64,000 nucleotides of DNA from positions 343,001 to 407,000 of the forward strand of contig CAJNDS010002113.1 in assembly GCA_905221605.1 (NCBI GenBank), in the 5' to 3' direction. Of the stretch, positions 20,150-30,291 are shown piece after piece. Under the pieces are notes generated by a model. It was not told where the DNA came from. It saw only the letters and a list, made by a program, of their open reading frames with translations, and made no database searches. Positions within the stretch are counted from its first letter, which is position 1. Every line of letters begins with the position of its first letter. The DNA is from Symbiodinium natans. Its lineage: Eukaryota > Sar > Dinophyceae > Suessiales > Symbiodiniaceae. The position numbers and the translations under genes were made by a program.

Positions 20150-21713
20150 GCTCACCGCGAGCAGAAGATCCTCATTGCTTCGCCAGCGGAGGAGGTGCGA
20201 AGAATCTGCGAGGCCGGTCTGCGTAGGGGTTTAAGCTTTCTATAGGGTTTGTAGGGGTTTTAGGGTTTCTAGGGTTTCCAGGTTTTCTAGATGTTTTAGA
20301 TTTTCCAGAACTTCTAGGGTTTTTAGTGTTTCTAGCATTTCTAGGGTTTAGAACCCTAGGGCTTCCAAAGGTCGAATTCAAGGCCCTTCTTCCAAAATCG
20401 TCGCCGAAGGCTGTGAGCCGGGCCAACCTTGTCACGTCCAGCTTCACTTCCAGTGGGTTAAGGGTTAAGGGTTAAGGGTTTAGGGTTTAGGGTTTAGGGT
20501 TTAGGGTTAAGGGTTAAGGGTTTAGGGTTTAGGGCAGTTTCAGCTACTGAAGCCCTAGAACGCTAAGCCCTGGAAGAAAGAATCGAGCACCAAACCCCAA
20601 AGCCCCTCGGTGTTTCGGGTGTGAGGTTGAAGGCCACCACGGGCGGATGACAGTGAGGTTGATGCAAGATTTCGTTTTTGCGGGGACTTGGGAGCTTGGA
20701 GTTAAGGTTTGTGAGGTGCCCAATACCTCCTCAATGAAAGGGCATTCGAAAGTTCGGGTGCCTTTCGATTTAAAGGGAATCTACAGTTTTTGGTGGACCC
20801 AAATTTTCAAACTCATCATGAGAACCCTCTATCGTTTGAGGTATGTTTCTTTGTTCGGGGGTGGATGAATACAGGCGGCCTGCAAAGCCTAAACTCCCGA
20901 AGCCAGAAACACCTTCATCCCCCCAAAACCCACACGATCTCCAAACCCCAAGCCCCAACACCGTCCAACACCCAAACGACCCCCCCCCCCCCGCCCCCCT
21001 AGAACCTCAGATCCCTAGAGAACGACCCTCCTTGAAGGTTCATGAGGGTGCTTACAACCCTACTTACAACTACCCATGAACCTCCAAGTAAACCCTCAAA
21101 ACCGTGGAGGGATCACACCTGGGCCCTCTGCATGTGTTGCGCCTCGGTGGTGCCCACCTGGGCGGCTACGGCGAGGTGCGAGCCCAGGGACCTGAATCCA
21201 CACTTGACCGGCTGGTTCTTAGTAGGGAATGAGGGAATGAGGTACCCTAGAATCCCTAAACGGGTAGAAATATATATATATATATATTAGGACACTAATT
21301 CCCTCATTCCGTACCAAAAACCGGGGGTTGAAAGTTCAAGGGCAGTTAGAAGTGGGGTTATAAGTCGGGTAGCTCTCATGGCAACTGCTTGGAGGTTTAT
21401 TAGGGTGTCCTCTAAAAGAATGAAATGCTAACCCCAACGCCTAGACTATCAAGAGCCCCCCTAAACCCTAAACCCTAAACCCTAAACCCTAAACCCTAAA
21501 CCCTAAACCCTAAACCCTAAACCCTAAACCTAAACCCTAAACCCTAAACCCTAAACCCCAAACCCTAAACCCTAAACCCTAAACCCCAAACCCTAAACCC
21601 TAAACCCCAACCCTAAACCCTAAGCTCGAAACCCCAACAGAACCCGAAGCTGCCATACAAAGGCCCCCAGACCCCCTACCATACCTACTTTACACAAGCC
21701 ACCAACCTGTTCT

Positions 21714-21747
<34 letters not shown>

Positions 21748-23015
21748 CTACTTTGATTATGATTATTGTTATTGTTATCATTTTTTATCATTGTGATCAT
21801 CATCATCATCATTATTATTATTATTATTCTGATTGTTATGATTATGATTATGATGACTCTTCTTATTATTTTTATTGTGCTTCTTCATGTTTTGGTGATT
21901 AAATATGAATATTACGATTAGTCGTACTTCTATTGTATATGTAGATTAAAGTATGTTTTCCTTTGGGGGGGGTGGATGCCATCACGCCCCAGTGTGAGAT
22001 TCTCATCTTATAATCTTGGCGGCCTGCCGAACAACGATGTCATGGGGCGTTTTGTGAACCCTTAAACCGCCCTAAACCCCTAAACCCGAAACCCTTGAAC
22101 CTCAAATCAAATGCGGAACAAACTGCTTCAGGCTGACATCGCCTACTCCTACAGACAGCTGCAGGGGGGCTTGGGAGAAGTGGGAGGGTTGACGGCATAG
22201 GGCAGTTTAGGGTTTTTAGGGGGTTGCGGGCTTTCTGAAGGGAGGGATCCGATTCTGCAGAAGGTATGTGCGTGAGGGGGACCCCAGATTACAAACCTTG
22301 GGGCTCAAGTCTACTAGGGCTTCCTTACCCTAAGCCCAAATCCTACAAAGCCCCTTCTACACTCCGCAGCCTACCAAAATCCCAGATCCCAAATCCCTGA
22401 ACCCTAATTTAGTAAACCCTGAACCCGAAACCAGGTCGCGAGCCCTCCATCCGGACAAGAACCCGGACATACCAGAGGCGGACAAGGCAACGCCAAAGCC
22501 CGGTGGTTTAGGGCTTAGGTGGGTTTAGGGTTCTTACGGTTCTTAGGGTTTAGGGTTCTTAGGGTTTTTAGGGTTCTTAGGGTTCTTAGGGTTGTTGTTT
22601 TTGGGCTTTGCGGCTCACAGGTTTCGGACTGTGGGTTTGAAGGTTCAGACTTTTGTACTGGCTGGTTCTTAGTAGGGGATGAGGGAATGGGGTACCCTTC
22701 AGAGTCCTTTAAAGGGTATATATAGGGCCCGGAGTCCCTCGTTCCCTACTAAGTTCCCTACTAAGAACCGGGCGGTTTTGGGTTCGGGGGTCTAGAGCGT
22801 TGAGTGCCCAGGAAGCTTAGACCCTAGACCCCAAACCTTCCCCAAACCCCGAAGCTCCAGCCCTAAACCCTATAAACCGAACCCGAATCCCTGAACCCTA
22901 AACCCTAAACTCCACACCCCAAACCGTCCAGGCCTTCCACCGCCTCAGCGAGGCGGCTGAGGAGTTGCGCCTGGGCCTCCAGGCGCTTTTCGCGGCCCCC
23001 TTGCGCCGGAACTGA
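20150..23015 (+). CDS. J-domain (DnaJ/HSP40-type) co-chaperone, multi-exon
   Basis: Exons: 20150-20222, 20371-20456, 21110-21175, 22132-22168, 22443-22486, 22932-23015. Junction phases agree: 1/1, 0/0, 0/0, 1/1, 0/0. The rebuilt J domain runs from PLHVLRLGGAHL through EADIAYSYRQLQG (helix II) and ALHPDKNPDIPEADK, with the invariant HPD, to AFHRLSEAAEELR (helix IV). Spacings Ile to HPD (12) and HPD to Phe (14) match bacterial DnaJ. J domains stimulate Hsp70 ATPase. Here the domain is C-terminal, ending LFAAPLRRN then TGA 23013-23015. Two donors are GC-type: 22169 (GGGGG|GCTTGG) and 22487 (GACAAG|GCAACG); they are needed to keep frame and spacing. Introns are 148-956 nt and contain telomere-like arrays and MITEs C3, D1 and D2. 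The N-terminal part (AHREQKILIASPAEEV) is not recognised, the frame of exon 20371-20456 is the least certain, and the start codon is not found. Confidence 0.8.
20455..20533. repeat. TTTAGGG / TTAAGGG array
   Basis: Follows the second J-protein exon. Its first unit gives the donor TGG|GTTAAG. Confidence 0.95.
21031..21091. mobile_element. Family C element (C3, short)
   Basis: CTTGAAGGTTCATGAGGGTG mirrored by CTACCCATGAACCTCCAAG. It ends 18 bp before the acceptor of the J-protein exon at 21110. A diverged partial copy lies at 21346-21412. Confidence 0.75.
21209..21325. mobile_element. Family D inverted-repeat element (D1)
   Basis: CGGCTGGTTCTTAGTAGGGA and GAGGGAATGAGGTACCCT on the left, mirrored by ATTCCCTCATTCCGTACC on the right, with a (TA)n core. 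It starts 33 bp after the J-protein donor at 21175. Confidence 0.8.
21461..21620. repeat. CCCTAAA array
   Basis: Long, nearly pure array in the largest J-protein intron, with CCCCAAA variants at its right end. An (ATG)n microsatellite follows at 21714-21747. Confidence 0.95.
22657..22774. mobile_element. Family D element (D2)
   Basis: ACTGGCTGGTTCTTAGTAGG mirrored by CCTACTAAGAACCGGG. The right end is partly duplicated (CTACTAAGTTCCCTACTAAG). In the last J-protein intron. Confidence 0.85.
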
Positions 23016-23114
23016 GGGGGATTTCCGAAATAGGGTTTAGGGTTTAGGGTTTAGGGGTTAGAGTTTAGGGTTTAGGGTTTAGGGTTTAGGGTACCCTGAA
23101 ATGGGGGCGCTCCA

Positions 23115-23201
23115 TGGGATGTTCCCGCTTCTACTAACAGTCCATAATAGGGATTATAGTACCCCTAATAAGGACTGTTAGCATAAAGGGGAATATCCCA
23201 A
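23115..23201. mobile_element. Family A inverted-repeat element (A1)
   Basis: TGGGATGTTCCC mirrored by GGGGAATATCCCA, with subterminal ACTAACAGTCC and GGACTGTTAGC. Core GGATTATAGTACCCC. Non-coding MITE type. Confidence 0.85.
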
Positions 23202-23239
23202 GTGCTCCTTATATACCCCAAAAATACTACGTAGTCCGT

Positions 23240-23372
23240 TTAAAGGAGCCCCCAAAAGGGGACCCCTTTTTTCGGAGATATGGGTAGTTCCCTAGTTTCG
23301 GTATCCCTTTTTTGGGTCCGTTATCACAAGGACCCCAAAAAGGGACCCTAACTTAGAGAGCTACCCTTATGA
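23240..23372. repeat. Family F spacer repeat
   Basis: Contains paired AAAGGGGACCCC and GGACCCCAAAAAGGGACCC motifs related to 2452-2540, 3410-3490, 24295-24335 and 40330-40612. A loose palindrome-rich family with unclear ends. Confidence 0.45.
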
Positions 23373-23534
23373 GGTCTAGTTCATTTACTGCTCCCACGGC
23401 GCCCAAGGTGCCTTATCTTCTGGGGTGTAGGGACCTAGCTGGTATGGTTTGAGTTTGTTTGTCGGGGGGGGGTTATCAGGTTTGGGGCTTGTAGCTTAAG
23501 GGTTTCAGGCGTTTAGTGTTTGGGCTTGAGCTTT

Positions 23535-23670
23535 CGACCCTAAACCCTGAACCCTAAACCCTAAACCCTAAACCTTAACCCCTAAACCCTAAACCCTAAA
23601 CCCTAAACCCTAAACCCTAAACCCTAAACCCTAAACCCTAAACCCTAAACCCTAAACCCTAAACCCTAAA
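23535..23670. repeat. CCCTAAA array
   Basis: About 130 bp, nearly pure, after the J-protein stop and upstream of the next exons. Confidence 0.95.
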
Positions 23671-23778
23671 CACTCGCGGACGTCTGGAGGGCTTGGTAGG
23701 GAGTTCCAAAGGTCTAGGGTTTAGGGTTTAGGGTTCGGCTTTGGCGATGCTTGGAGCCCTTGACACTGGAAACCGGAG

Positions 23779-23826
23779 GAGCAGCGGCGCCTCGTCGTGT
23801 GGTTCTCGTCGGCGACCGGGCAAGAG
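23779..23826 (+). CDS. Exon of an unidentified protein
   Basis: Acceptor ACCGGAG|GAG, donor CAAGAG|GTTGGG, phase 0 at both ends. Reads EQRRLVVWFSSATGQE. A weak likeness to the end of HECT ubiquitin ligases was considered but is not enough to name it. Confidence 0.5.
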
Positions 23827-24173
23827 GTTGGGCTCAGGGTTTCTTAGGTTTTGGGGGTTGTGAGGGTGCTCACGTGGGGGTTTCCGAAAGTAGGGAGACC
23901 CCTTCTTGGGGGACCCTTTAAGAGGATTCCATTCTTTTTGGGTGTATGGTACGCCTATTCTGACAAATGCCCACGTGAGGTTTTGGGGTAGGGGGGGGGG
24001 TGCGGTTCTAGGGTGTTAGGGTGTCAGGAGCTTGGGGTGCAAAGTTGCGGGCTTGTGAGGACGTTGTGTGCACCCAACATGAAAGCCAATGCTAGCCATG
24101 AGCTGAATACTAGGGTTCAGGGTTTAGGGTTTCGGGTTTAGGGTTTAGGGTAGGCACCCTTGCTGTCTTGGAG

Positions 24174-24252
24174 GTGTTTGGGGCGGGGCAAGCCCAAACA
24201 GAAGGGCCTGCGCTTTGTGCATAGCAGGCTTGTTAACCTGGAGAGCGCTTAA
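24174..24252 (+). CDS. Exon, possibly 3'-terminal, basic
   Basis: Acceptor CTTGGAG|G, phase 2. Reads GRGKPKQKGLRFVHSRLVN, then LESA and TAA at 24250. Coding-like. Relation to 23779-23826 is likely by order, but the phases do not meet directly. Confidence 0.5.
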
Positions 24253-24572
24253 GGCCTTCATCTCCAAGTGGGTCGTTCTCGGCACCTCTTAACATATGGA
24301 CCCCAAAAGGGACCCTTGTTTACAGAACTACCCCAGTCCATCCCCGTAGAAGTCCTAAACCTACTCTCAGCAACCCGCCCTAAACGGAGCCAAAGGGTGG
24401 AAGGGAAGAGTGTCAGTAGCCCAATTTCTCCGAATTTGAGAGCATAGGGCCCCCCTTCACATGCAGGTCCCTGCGACGAACCCTAAACCTTAAGCCCCAA
24501 CCCGAAACCCTAAACCCGAAACCCTAAACCCTAAGATCCTAAACCTTAAACCCTAAACCCTAAACCCTGGAG

Positions 24573-24620
24573 GTCCGAGACGACTTGATGGAGAGGCCCC
24601 AGGAGCCTCTCTTCGCTGAG
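24573..24620 (+). CDS. Exon of an unidentified protein
   Basis: After a CCCTAAA block. Acceptor CTGGAG|GTC, GC-type donor GAG|GCTTGG, phase 0 at both ends. Reads VRDDLMERPQEPLFAE. Not recognised. Confidence 0.5.
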
Positions 24621-24683
24621 GCTTGGAGACTTTGCTTTAGGGTTTAGGGTTTGGGCTTGGGGGCCTCAATAACTTCAATAAGG

Positions 24684-24718
24684 TTTTTTTTTTTTTTTTT
24701 TTTTGGGGGGGGGGGGGG
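24684..24718. repeat. Compound T21-G14 homopolymer
   Basis: Poly(T) directly abutting poly(G). The same compound type recurs at 36342 and 43067, and as C-run plus A-run at 38867 and 42242. Confidence 0.95.
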
Positions 24719-25046
24719 AGTGATTACAGTATGACTATAAATGGAATGTAGGGGAACACTATTAGTAACTCTTCCGACCCTTATATGAAGCCCATCCTGA
24801 AAACTCCTCCGGCCCGAAAAACACGCTTGTTTCAGGAGTTTGGATGTATTGGGGCTTAGGTTTTCGTAGTTCGTGGGCTTAGGGCGTGGTGAGGGTTTGG
24901 GGTGCGCATGGTTTTGGGTGCTGTGGCTGCTGGTGATTTGTGTGTTGTGGGGGGGCGGTGGAGGGCAGTTCAAGAAGCATTATGTAGCCCTGAAGACCGA
25001 ACGCCGAACCCCTAAAAGCACCACACCCCGAGACCATGAGAGTACC

Positions 25047-25178
25047 TACTTGGAGGTTCATGGCTACTTGCAGGTAGGATCAGAAGTTGAGAAACTATGG
25101 CATAACTATGGCTATGACCTTGTTTATTCATTTAGGGTACGTAGAACCCTACTTGTAAGCACCCATGAAACTTTGGTA
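25047..25178. mobile_element. Family C element (C4)
   Basis: CTACTTGGAGGTTCATGGCTA and GTACGTAGAACCCTACTTG, then GCACCCATGAAACTTTGG. The core has ACTATGGCTATGACCTTGTT. Confidence 0.8.
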
Positions 25179-25350
25179 AATCTGAGAACATCTACAGACT
25201 AAGCTCCCCCACCCCAAAGCTGCACAAACCTTAAAACGTTAAGCGGCCCGAAGCCCCAAACCCTCAAACCTAGGGCTTGGGGTCTTAGGGTTTAGGGTTT
25301 AGGGTTTAGGGTTTAGGGTTTAGGGTTTAGGGCTAAATGGCGCTACGCAG

Positions 25351-25416
25351 GCGTGCCGCCTTCTGACGGTGGTCTGCGGCGTGGCCGGTGTGGAGCTTGG
25401 AGCGGACCCTTCCAAG
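25351..25416 (+). CDS. Exon of an unidentified protein
   Basis: Acceptor CTACGCAG|GCG following a TTTAGGG block. Reads ACRLLTVVCGVAGVELGADP, ending at AAG before GAAACC. Donor uncertain. Hydrophobic, perhaps a buried strand or helix. Confidence 0.45.
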
Positions 25417-25448
25417 GAAACCAGTCACAAACATTCTGTGTGCATATA

Positions 25449-25552
25449 TTGGGATGTTCCCCGTTATACTAACAGTCCTTAATCGGCATTATTTTAATTG
25501 GGGTACTATACTCCCTACTACGGACTGTTAGTATGAGGGGGAACATCCCAAT
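25449..25552. mobile_element. Family A element (A2, most intact)
   Basis: TTGGGATGTTCCCC mirrored exactly by GGGGAACATCCCAA. The subterminal ATACTAACAGTCC and GGACTGTTAGTAT also mirror. 104 bp, non-coding. Confidence 0.9.
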
Positions 25553-25559
25553 GCATACA

Positions 25560-26160
25560 TCAACATATAAGTGCCTATATATATACATATATATGTATAT
25601 ATATTTATGTGTGTGTGTGTGTGTGTGTGTGTGAAATTATGCACTCACATACACACAGACACATCTACATACACACACATACACATATTATGCACATACA
25701 TGTACATTTGCGATACACATACGTATACACATACACATGCACAGACACATGCACCTATACATGTATACGTACTTATATATTAATACATATACATGTTTCA
25801 TGTAGCTATACGTAAACGTATCCGTATACAAAGGCATGTGCAAGTACATGCACGCAAGCAGTTTGCATAAACATATACATGTTGCATACACATATACGTA
25901 TACCATGTCTACGTATACATTTACGTGTATATACACATGTTCCAGATACATGTACATGCATATAGATAATGTCTAAGCATGTTTTTGAGAGGTTGTTCCG
26001 GGCCAACCCACTACATGTACATCTTGCTGTGCATATGCACAAACACATATGCATCTGCATCTACAAATATGCATATCTGTATAATGTATACATGCAGATA
26101 GAAAACACATACATGTACATGCACATGTGTATATATGTATATACATATATAGATCTGCAT
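25560..26160. repeat. Degenerate TA/CA/TACA microsatellite region
   Basis: (TATA)n, (TG)n and many ACATACAC-like hexamers over 600 bp, interrupted only by a non-repeat patch around 25975-26015. All ORFs here are repeat artefacts. A poly-C run follows at 26203-26219. Confidence 0.9.
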
Positions 26161-26285
26161 GCATGCTTGTCTGTGTTCAAAAGCTAGGGACTTTGAGCGG
26201 TTTCCCCCCCCCCCCCCCACCCCCTCTGCCCTCCCCTACCCGCCCCACTCCACGTTGAAACTGTTGTGAGTTTTAGTGCCGTGAG

Positions 26286-26390
26286 GCGAAGGCCGTGTTG
26301 CCACTGTGGCCCGGACAAGGGCCCTTGCGGCCTTCGCCACGCGCCATCCTGCCGGGGGCTCTGGTCGTCTCGGCGCAGCCGAATTGTTCC
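26286..26390 (+). CDS. Candidate exon
   Basis: Acceptor GTGAG|GCG, donor TCC|GTTAGC; 35 codons, phase 0 at both ends. Reads AKAVLPLWPGQGPLRPSP then AILPGALVVSAQPNC. It contains a GCGAAGGCC/GGCCTTCGC palindrome, so the coding call is moderate. Confidence 0.45.
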
Positions 26391-26408
26391 GTTAGCACAC
26401 TGAATTGG

Positions 26409-26545
26409 GTCTCTCCCTCTCTCTCTTTTTTTTTTTTCTCTCTCTCTCTCTCTGTCTCTCTCTCGCTCTCTCTCTCGCTCTCTCTCTCGCTCTCTCTCTC
26501 GCTCTCTCTCTCTCTCTCTGCCTCTCTCCCTCTCTCTATCTCTCT
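26409..26545. repeat. (CT)n microsatellite
   Basis: Long CT tract with a T run and regularly spaced CG interruptions. Just downstream of the candidate exon's donor, and pyrimidine-rich on the sense strand. Confidence 0.95.
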
Positions 26546-26741
26546 TCGCCCAAAAGCCTAAACCCCAACACCTAAAGCCCTAAGCCCTCAATGCCAAAAT
26601 GCCCCTGGATGACAGACCCCAACCTCAGAGCCTCCAACTTCAGACCCAGACCTTAAGTCCACACAGCGACACCCTCAGCAACAAAACCCCGACGCCTCAA
26701 GCCCAGACCTCCAACCAAACCCCCAAAACCCCAACACCCCC

Positions 26742-26870
26742 GTAGTAGGGAATGAGGGAATCAGGGCCCTATATATATACATAAAATATATATATATATA
26801 TATATATGCACCATTTGAGGGATTATACACGGGGCTTCATTCCTTCAGTCCCTACGAAGAACCCAGCCAG
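26742..26870. mobile_element. Family D element (D3)
   Basis: GTAGTAGGGAATGAGGGAAT mirrored by ATTCCTTCAGTCCCTACGAAG, with a long (TA)n core as in D1. Confidence 0.75.
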
Positions 26871-26883
26871 AAACCGCGAAGAG

Positions 26884-26950
26884 CCGCCGACAGGGCTGCC
26901 GAGCGCCAGAGCTGATGGCAATGTGGTTCGAGAGGCTTCCGGGCCCTTAG
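26884..26950 (+). CDS. Candidate exon
   Basis: Begins 14 bp after element D3. Acceptor GAAGAG|C, phase 2; reads RRQGCRAPELMAMWFERLPG, then TAG at 26948. A GC-type donor inside is possible. Another plus frame and the minus strand are also open. Confidence 0.4.
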
Positions 26951-27366
26951 GGGCCATGCGCGGGGCGTTGTCTACTTGGAGTTTTGGGTTTAGGGTTCGG
27001 GGCTTCGGAGCTTTGGAGTTTGGACTCGTTAATAACAATCCTGAACACGCACTGTCACTCACCCCTTTCACAGCCCGGCTTAGAGCTTGGGCTTTAGGGT
27101 TCAGGGTTTAGGGTGCTCCGGTTGGCTTGATGAAGCTGCCGTTTCCAGGTCCCGAAGCCCATAGCTGCTCTATTGAAAGGGCGAAGGGTTTAGGGTTCAG
27201 GGTTTCGGGTCTCGAAGGGGCAGTTCTTCAGAGCTTGCATGTCCGGGCGAAGGGCTTAGGGTATGCACGTCCCCTCAGACCCATTGTCCCTAACCCCAAA
27301 CGCCTAGACCACAGGCCGTGCGACAGCATCGAAGAAAGCAGAAGTGGCCTGACTCCTAAAGCCCCT

Positions 27367-27445
27367 ACAAACCCTAAACCCTAAACCCTAAACCCTAAAC
27401 CCTAAACCCTAAACCCTAAACCCTAAACCCTAAACCCTAAACCCC
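27367..27445. repeat. CCCTAAA array
   Basis: Pure array ending about 30 bp before the acceptor of the exon at 27477. Confidence 0.95.
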
Positions 27446-27476
27446 AAACCTTGCAACCCCCCCAAACCCGTCGCAG

Positions 27477-27536
27477 GCCGCAGTTGCTGGAAGCCTTGGG
27501 CTCTCCGTCTTTGCGCTGGGAACCGAGCCGATCCGT
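27477..27536 (+). CDS. Candidate exon
   Basis: Acceptor CCGTCGCAG|GCC. Reads AAVAGSLGLSVFALGTEPIR, then TAG at 27537. A donor ATCC|GTTAGC could avoid the stop. Small and hydrophobic. Unidentified. Confidence 0.45.
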
Positions 27537-28214
27537 TAGCCCAATACCCCACAAGGATCTGTAATTACCTTGGCCCTCTTCTCACCTGCTGGGCCACGAA
27601 CAAAAACAAGCCTCTACCGCGTAGTCTGGGCTAGACTACGAGAAGGTGAAGGGTTTCGGTTTGGGGTATAGGACTTTGCCCTTTAAACTTTGAACCCAAA
27701 GCAACATGTCTCGTCGCGCCATTCCCAGCCTTCCGCATGCCGGTGTCAGGATATCTCTGCTAGGTACTCCCACCCTCAGAACTCCAAGACGTCCATCTGC
27801 CTAGTACCCCCTAAACTCCAAACCTAATCAAGCCACGAACCCCAGAATACACCCAGAGAGGCGAAATACTCAGAGCCATATATACCTGAATTCGGAAAGA
27901 GGGTTGTAGGTTTAGGGCTGAGGGTTAAGGGCCTTACCCCTTTGGTTACCCCTCACATGTCAACAAGGGGGGGAAGATCCCCTTTTCGTCCTTTCATAAG
28001 GGGCTCTAAGCCTGTACAGGGCCCAAGCCCCAAAGTCTACCCAAAGACTACCGGCCCCGGGCACCACCTCGCGTCGCTCCCCGTAGAGAGCGCAGTGCTC
28101 ATGCTTCCGTGGGATACCTGCCCGCAAACCCTGAACGCAAAAACTTTCAGCCCAACACACCCTACAGGCCCCCTTTCAGCCCCTTCCCACACCAGAGAGA
28201 GAGAGAGAGAGTTA

Positions 28215-28307
28215 GCCTAAACCCTAAACCCTGAACCCTAAACTCTAAACCCTAAACCCTAAACCCTAAACCCTAAACCCTAAACCCTAAACCCTAAACC
28301 CTAAACA
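28215..28307. repeat. CCCTAAA array
   Basis: Upstream partner of the exon at 28326. The matching TTTAGGG array lies at 28425-28545. Confidence 0.95.
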
Positions 28308-28325
28308 GTTATGTGCTTGGTTCAG

Positions 28326-28422
28326 GCGAGCAGAATCTGCCACTGCAGGCACGGCCTACGATTGCGCCGCCAAGTGGCGGCCTGAGACCTCCAAGGCCTC
28401 AGCTCTCAGTGATTCTCAGTAG
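28326..28422 (+). CDS. Exon, probably 3'-terminal
   Basis: Acceptor TTGGTTCAG|G, phase 2. Reads RAESATAGTAYDCAAKWRPE then TSKASALSDSQ and TAG 28420-28422. Clear coding character. It lies exactly between a CCCTAAA array and a TTTAGGG array. Unidentified. Confidence 0.6.
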
Positions 28423-28424
28423 TT

Positions 28425-28545
28425 GGGTTAGGGTTTATGGTTTAGGGTTTAGGGTTTAGGGTTTAGGGTTTAGGGTTTAGGGTTTAGGGTTTAGGGCTTA
28501 GGGTTTAGGGTTTAGGGTTTAGGGCTTAGGGCTTAGGGCTTTGGG
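28425..28545. repeat. TTTAGGG array
   Basis: Pure TTTAGGG with a few CTTAGGG units, right after the exon at 28326-28422. Confidence 0.95.
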
Positions 28546-28619
28546 CCCGCCCAAACATTTTGGGAGCCAGACAGAGACCTCAGTCAGAGCCAGGGTGTGG
28601 AGTGCAAACCCCAGGCCCC

Positions 28620-28751
28620 TGCTTGGTGGTTCATGGGTACTTATAAGTTGGGTAAAAGGTAGGGTAACTGTGGTTATTCCCTTATTTATTCCCTTACGTA
28701 GGGTACAGTACTTGTAACCCCACATAAAAGTGCCCGTGAACCTTCAAGTAG
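28620..28751. mobile_element. Family C element (C5)
   Basis: TGCTTGGTGGTTCATGGGTA and TTATAAGTTGGG on the left, AAGTGCCCGTGAACCTTCAAG on the right, with the core GTAACTGTGGTTATTCCCTTATT. Confidence 0.85.
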
Positions 28752-28966
28752 GGCTGTGGGTAGTCATGGAGTCCTCTAGCCTGTGCTACGACTTTGAGTG
28801 TAAGGGGTCCAGCCGGCACGCCCCCTCACACCCCAAATCCTCATAAGCCCAGCGTATCCAGGTATCCAGCGCCCGGCAGGCTCCAAACCCCAAACCCTAA
28901 ACCCTGAACCCTGAACCCTAAACCCTAAACCCCAAACCCTAAACCCCAAATCCGGATTGTGGGCAG

Positions 28967-29060
28967 CCTGACATACCAGCTCCGAGGGCAGGTTCTTTCG
29001 CCCAGAATGACCTCAAGCACCACGCGCGCATGCCCTCTTATCCGAAGCTTCAACCCTCAG
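28967..29060 (+). CDS. Candidate exon
   Basis: Acceptor GTGGGCAG|CCT; reads PDIPAPRAGSFAQNDLKH then HARMPSYPKLQPS. GC-type donor TCAG|GCCTAT, phase 0 in, 1 out. Other frames are partly open. Confidence 0.4.
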
Positions 29061-29185
29061 GCCTATCCTGAATCCTCAACAGAAGCCCAGAAAGCCTTGA
29101 CCCTAAACCCTAAATCCCAAACCCCAAACCCCAAACCCCAAACCCTGAACCCTGAACCCTGAACCCTAACCCCTAAACCCTAAAG

Positions 29186-29281
29186 CCTTCGGTCTCAATC
29201 TTGCCAAGTGAGGCGCTACCGAGCACAGTTTCTCTGCCTGCTGGGGAGGGCCTTGGCCGCTTGGAGCCCCAGCTAGCTACT
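29186..29281 (+). CDS. Exon of an unidentified protein
   Basis: Acceptor CCCTAAAG|CCT made from the repeat. 32 codons, phase 0 at both ends, reading PSVSILPSEALPSTVSLPAG then EGLGRLEPQLAT. The donor GTTTGC overlaps the first bases of family B element B3 (29284), so the element sits at the 5' end of the intron. Confidence 0.55.
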
Positions 29282-29283
29282 GT

Positions 29284-29430
29284 TTGCTTAAGAACCCCCC
29301 CCCCAAAAAAAAAGGAACTGATAACCCCAATACTACCCTTATGAGATATTTGAAGTCAATTTGTATATATATATATATATATATAAATATTATACACACA
29401 TATTGGGGGGGGGGGGGGTTCTTAAGCAAT
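29284..29430. mobile_element. Family B element (B3, complete)
   Basis: TTGCTTAAGAACCCCCCC with an A-run on the left, mirrored by GGGGGGTTCTTAAGCAA on the right. The core has a (TA)n run. 147 bp. Confidence 0.9.
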
Positions 29431-29693
29431 TCGTAGCTAATGGGGGTTCATAGGGGGCTTGGGGAGAAAGGTTTTAGAGTTTAGGGTATAAAGTTTGGGA
29501 TTTAGGGTTTAGGGTTTAGAGTTTAGGGGTTAGAGTTTTCGATTTAGGGTTTAGGTACTGTTTATAAGACCTTCCATGATAGGAGTGACCCATGAGACCC
29601 ATTGCACCGTAGGTGTTGCTCTTTCAAGGATGATGAAGTACTCCTAAACCTTAAACCCTAGACCAGAAACCCTAAACCCTAAACTCCCGGTAG

Positions 29694-29799
29694 CCATCAG
29701 CCGCAGCCCCAATTGGGGGCTCCGCAGACGAGTGAGTGGCAGAACCCGTATGACTGGGCTTCGAACCCAAACAATAGTAGCAACAATGATAAGTACTAG
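29694..29799 (+). CDS. Exon, Gln/Pro/Asn-rich, possible C-terminus
   Basis: Acceptor CGGTAG|C, phase 2. Reads HQPQPQLGAPQTSEWQNPYD then WASNPNNSSNNDKY and TAG. The Asn/Ser tail runs into an (AATA/TAA)n microsatellite region (29780-29990), so the true end may be earlier, at ACGA|GTGAGT (29731/29732). Confidence 0.5.
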
Positions 29800-30192
29800 A
29801 AGCAGTAACAATGATAACAAGAGTAATAATCATGTTAATATATATATATATATATATCTATGTATATAGAATAATAATCATCAAAATAATAAGAGTAATA
29901 GTAATAATCATAATGAAATCATCAACATAATCATAATAGTAATATTATTAATCGTCGTAGCAATAGTGTATCATAATTCCAATAGCGATATTCATATGAA
30001 TGGTCTGCTTGGGGTTAAAAGGGTCTTCGCCTGATCCCCCTGAAATCGCTCCGACCCGATGCTGCTGCCCTCACAGGTTACACCCTTCAACCCTTAACTG
30101 ATTATTATTATTATTATTAGTATTATTACTATTCTTGTTTATTATGACGAGTCTTCTTCGTCTTCTTCTGCTGACTTGTTAGGGTTTTTAAG

Positions 30193-30291
30193 CGGACCGC
30201 CCCGAAGAGTCCCTCGTGCTCACCTCCAACGGCGGCGTCACGCATAACTCCGACAGAACTAGTTGCGCACCTTTGCCTTCCAGTTATATAT
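30193..30291 (+). CDS. Exon of an unidentified protein
   Basis: Acceptor TTTTTAAG|CG, phase 1. Reads DRPEESLVLTSNGGVTHNSD then RTSCAPLPSSYI, ending in (TA)n; a donor T|GTACAT is possible. Clear coding composition. Unidentified. Confidence 0.55.

Noticed and set aside
23779-23826. HECT ubiquitin-ligase C-terminal piece
   Set aside because: Only a loose EQRRL...F..ATG likeness; the catalytic Cys region was not found nearby.
24644-24973. 109-codon ORFs on both strands
   Set aside because: They run through the T21-G14 tract and degenerate TTTAGGG-like sequence, with no splice support.
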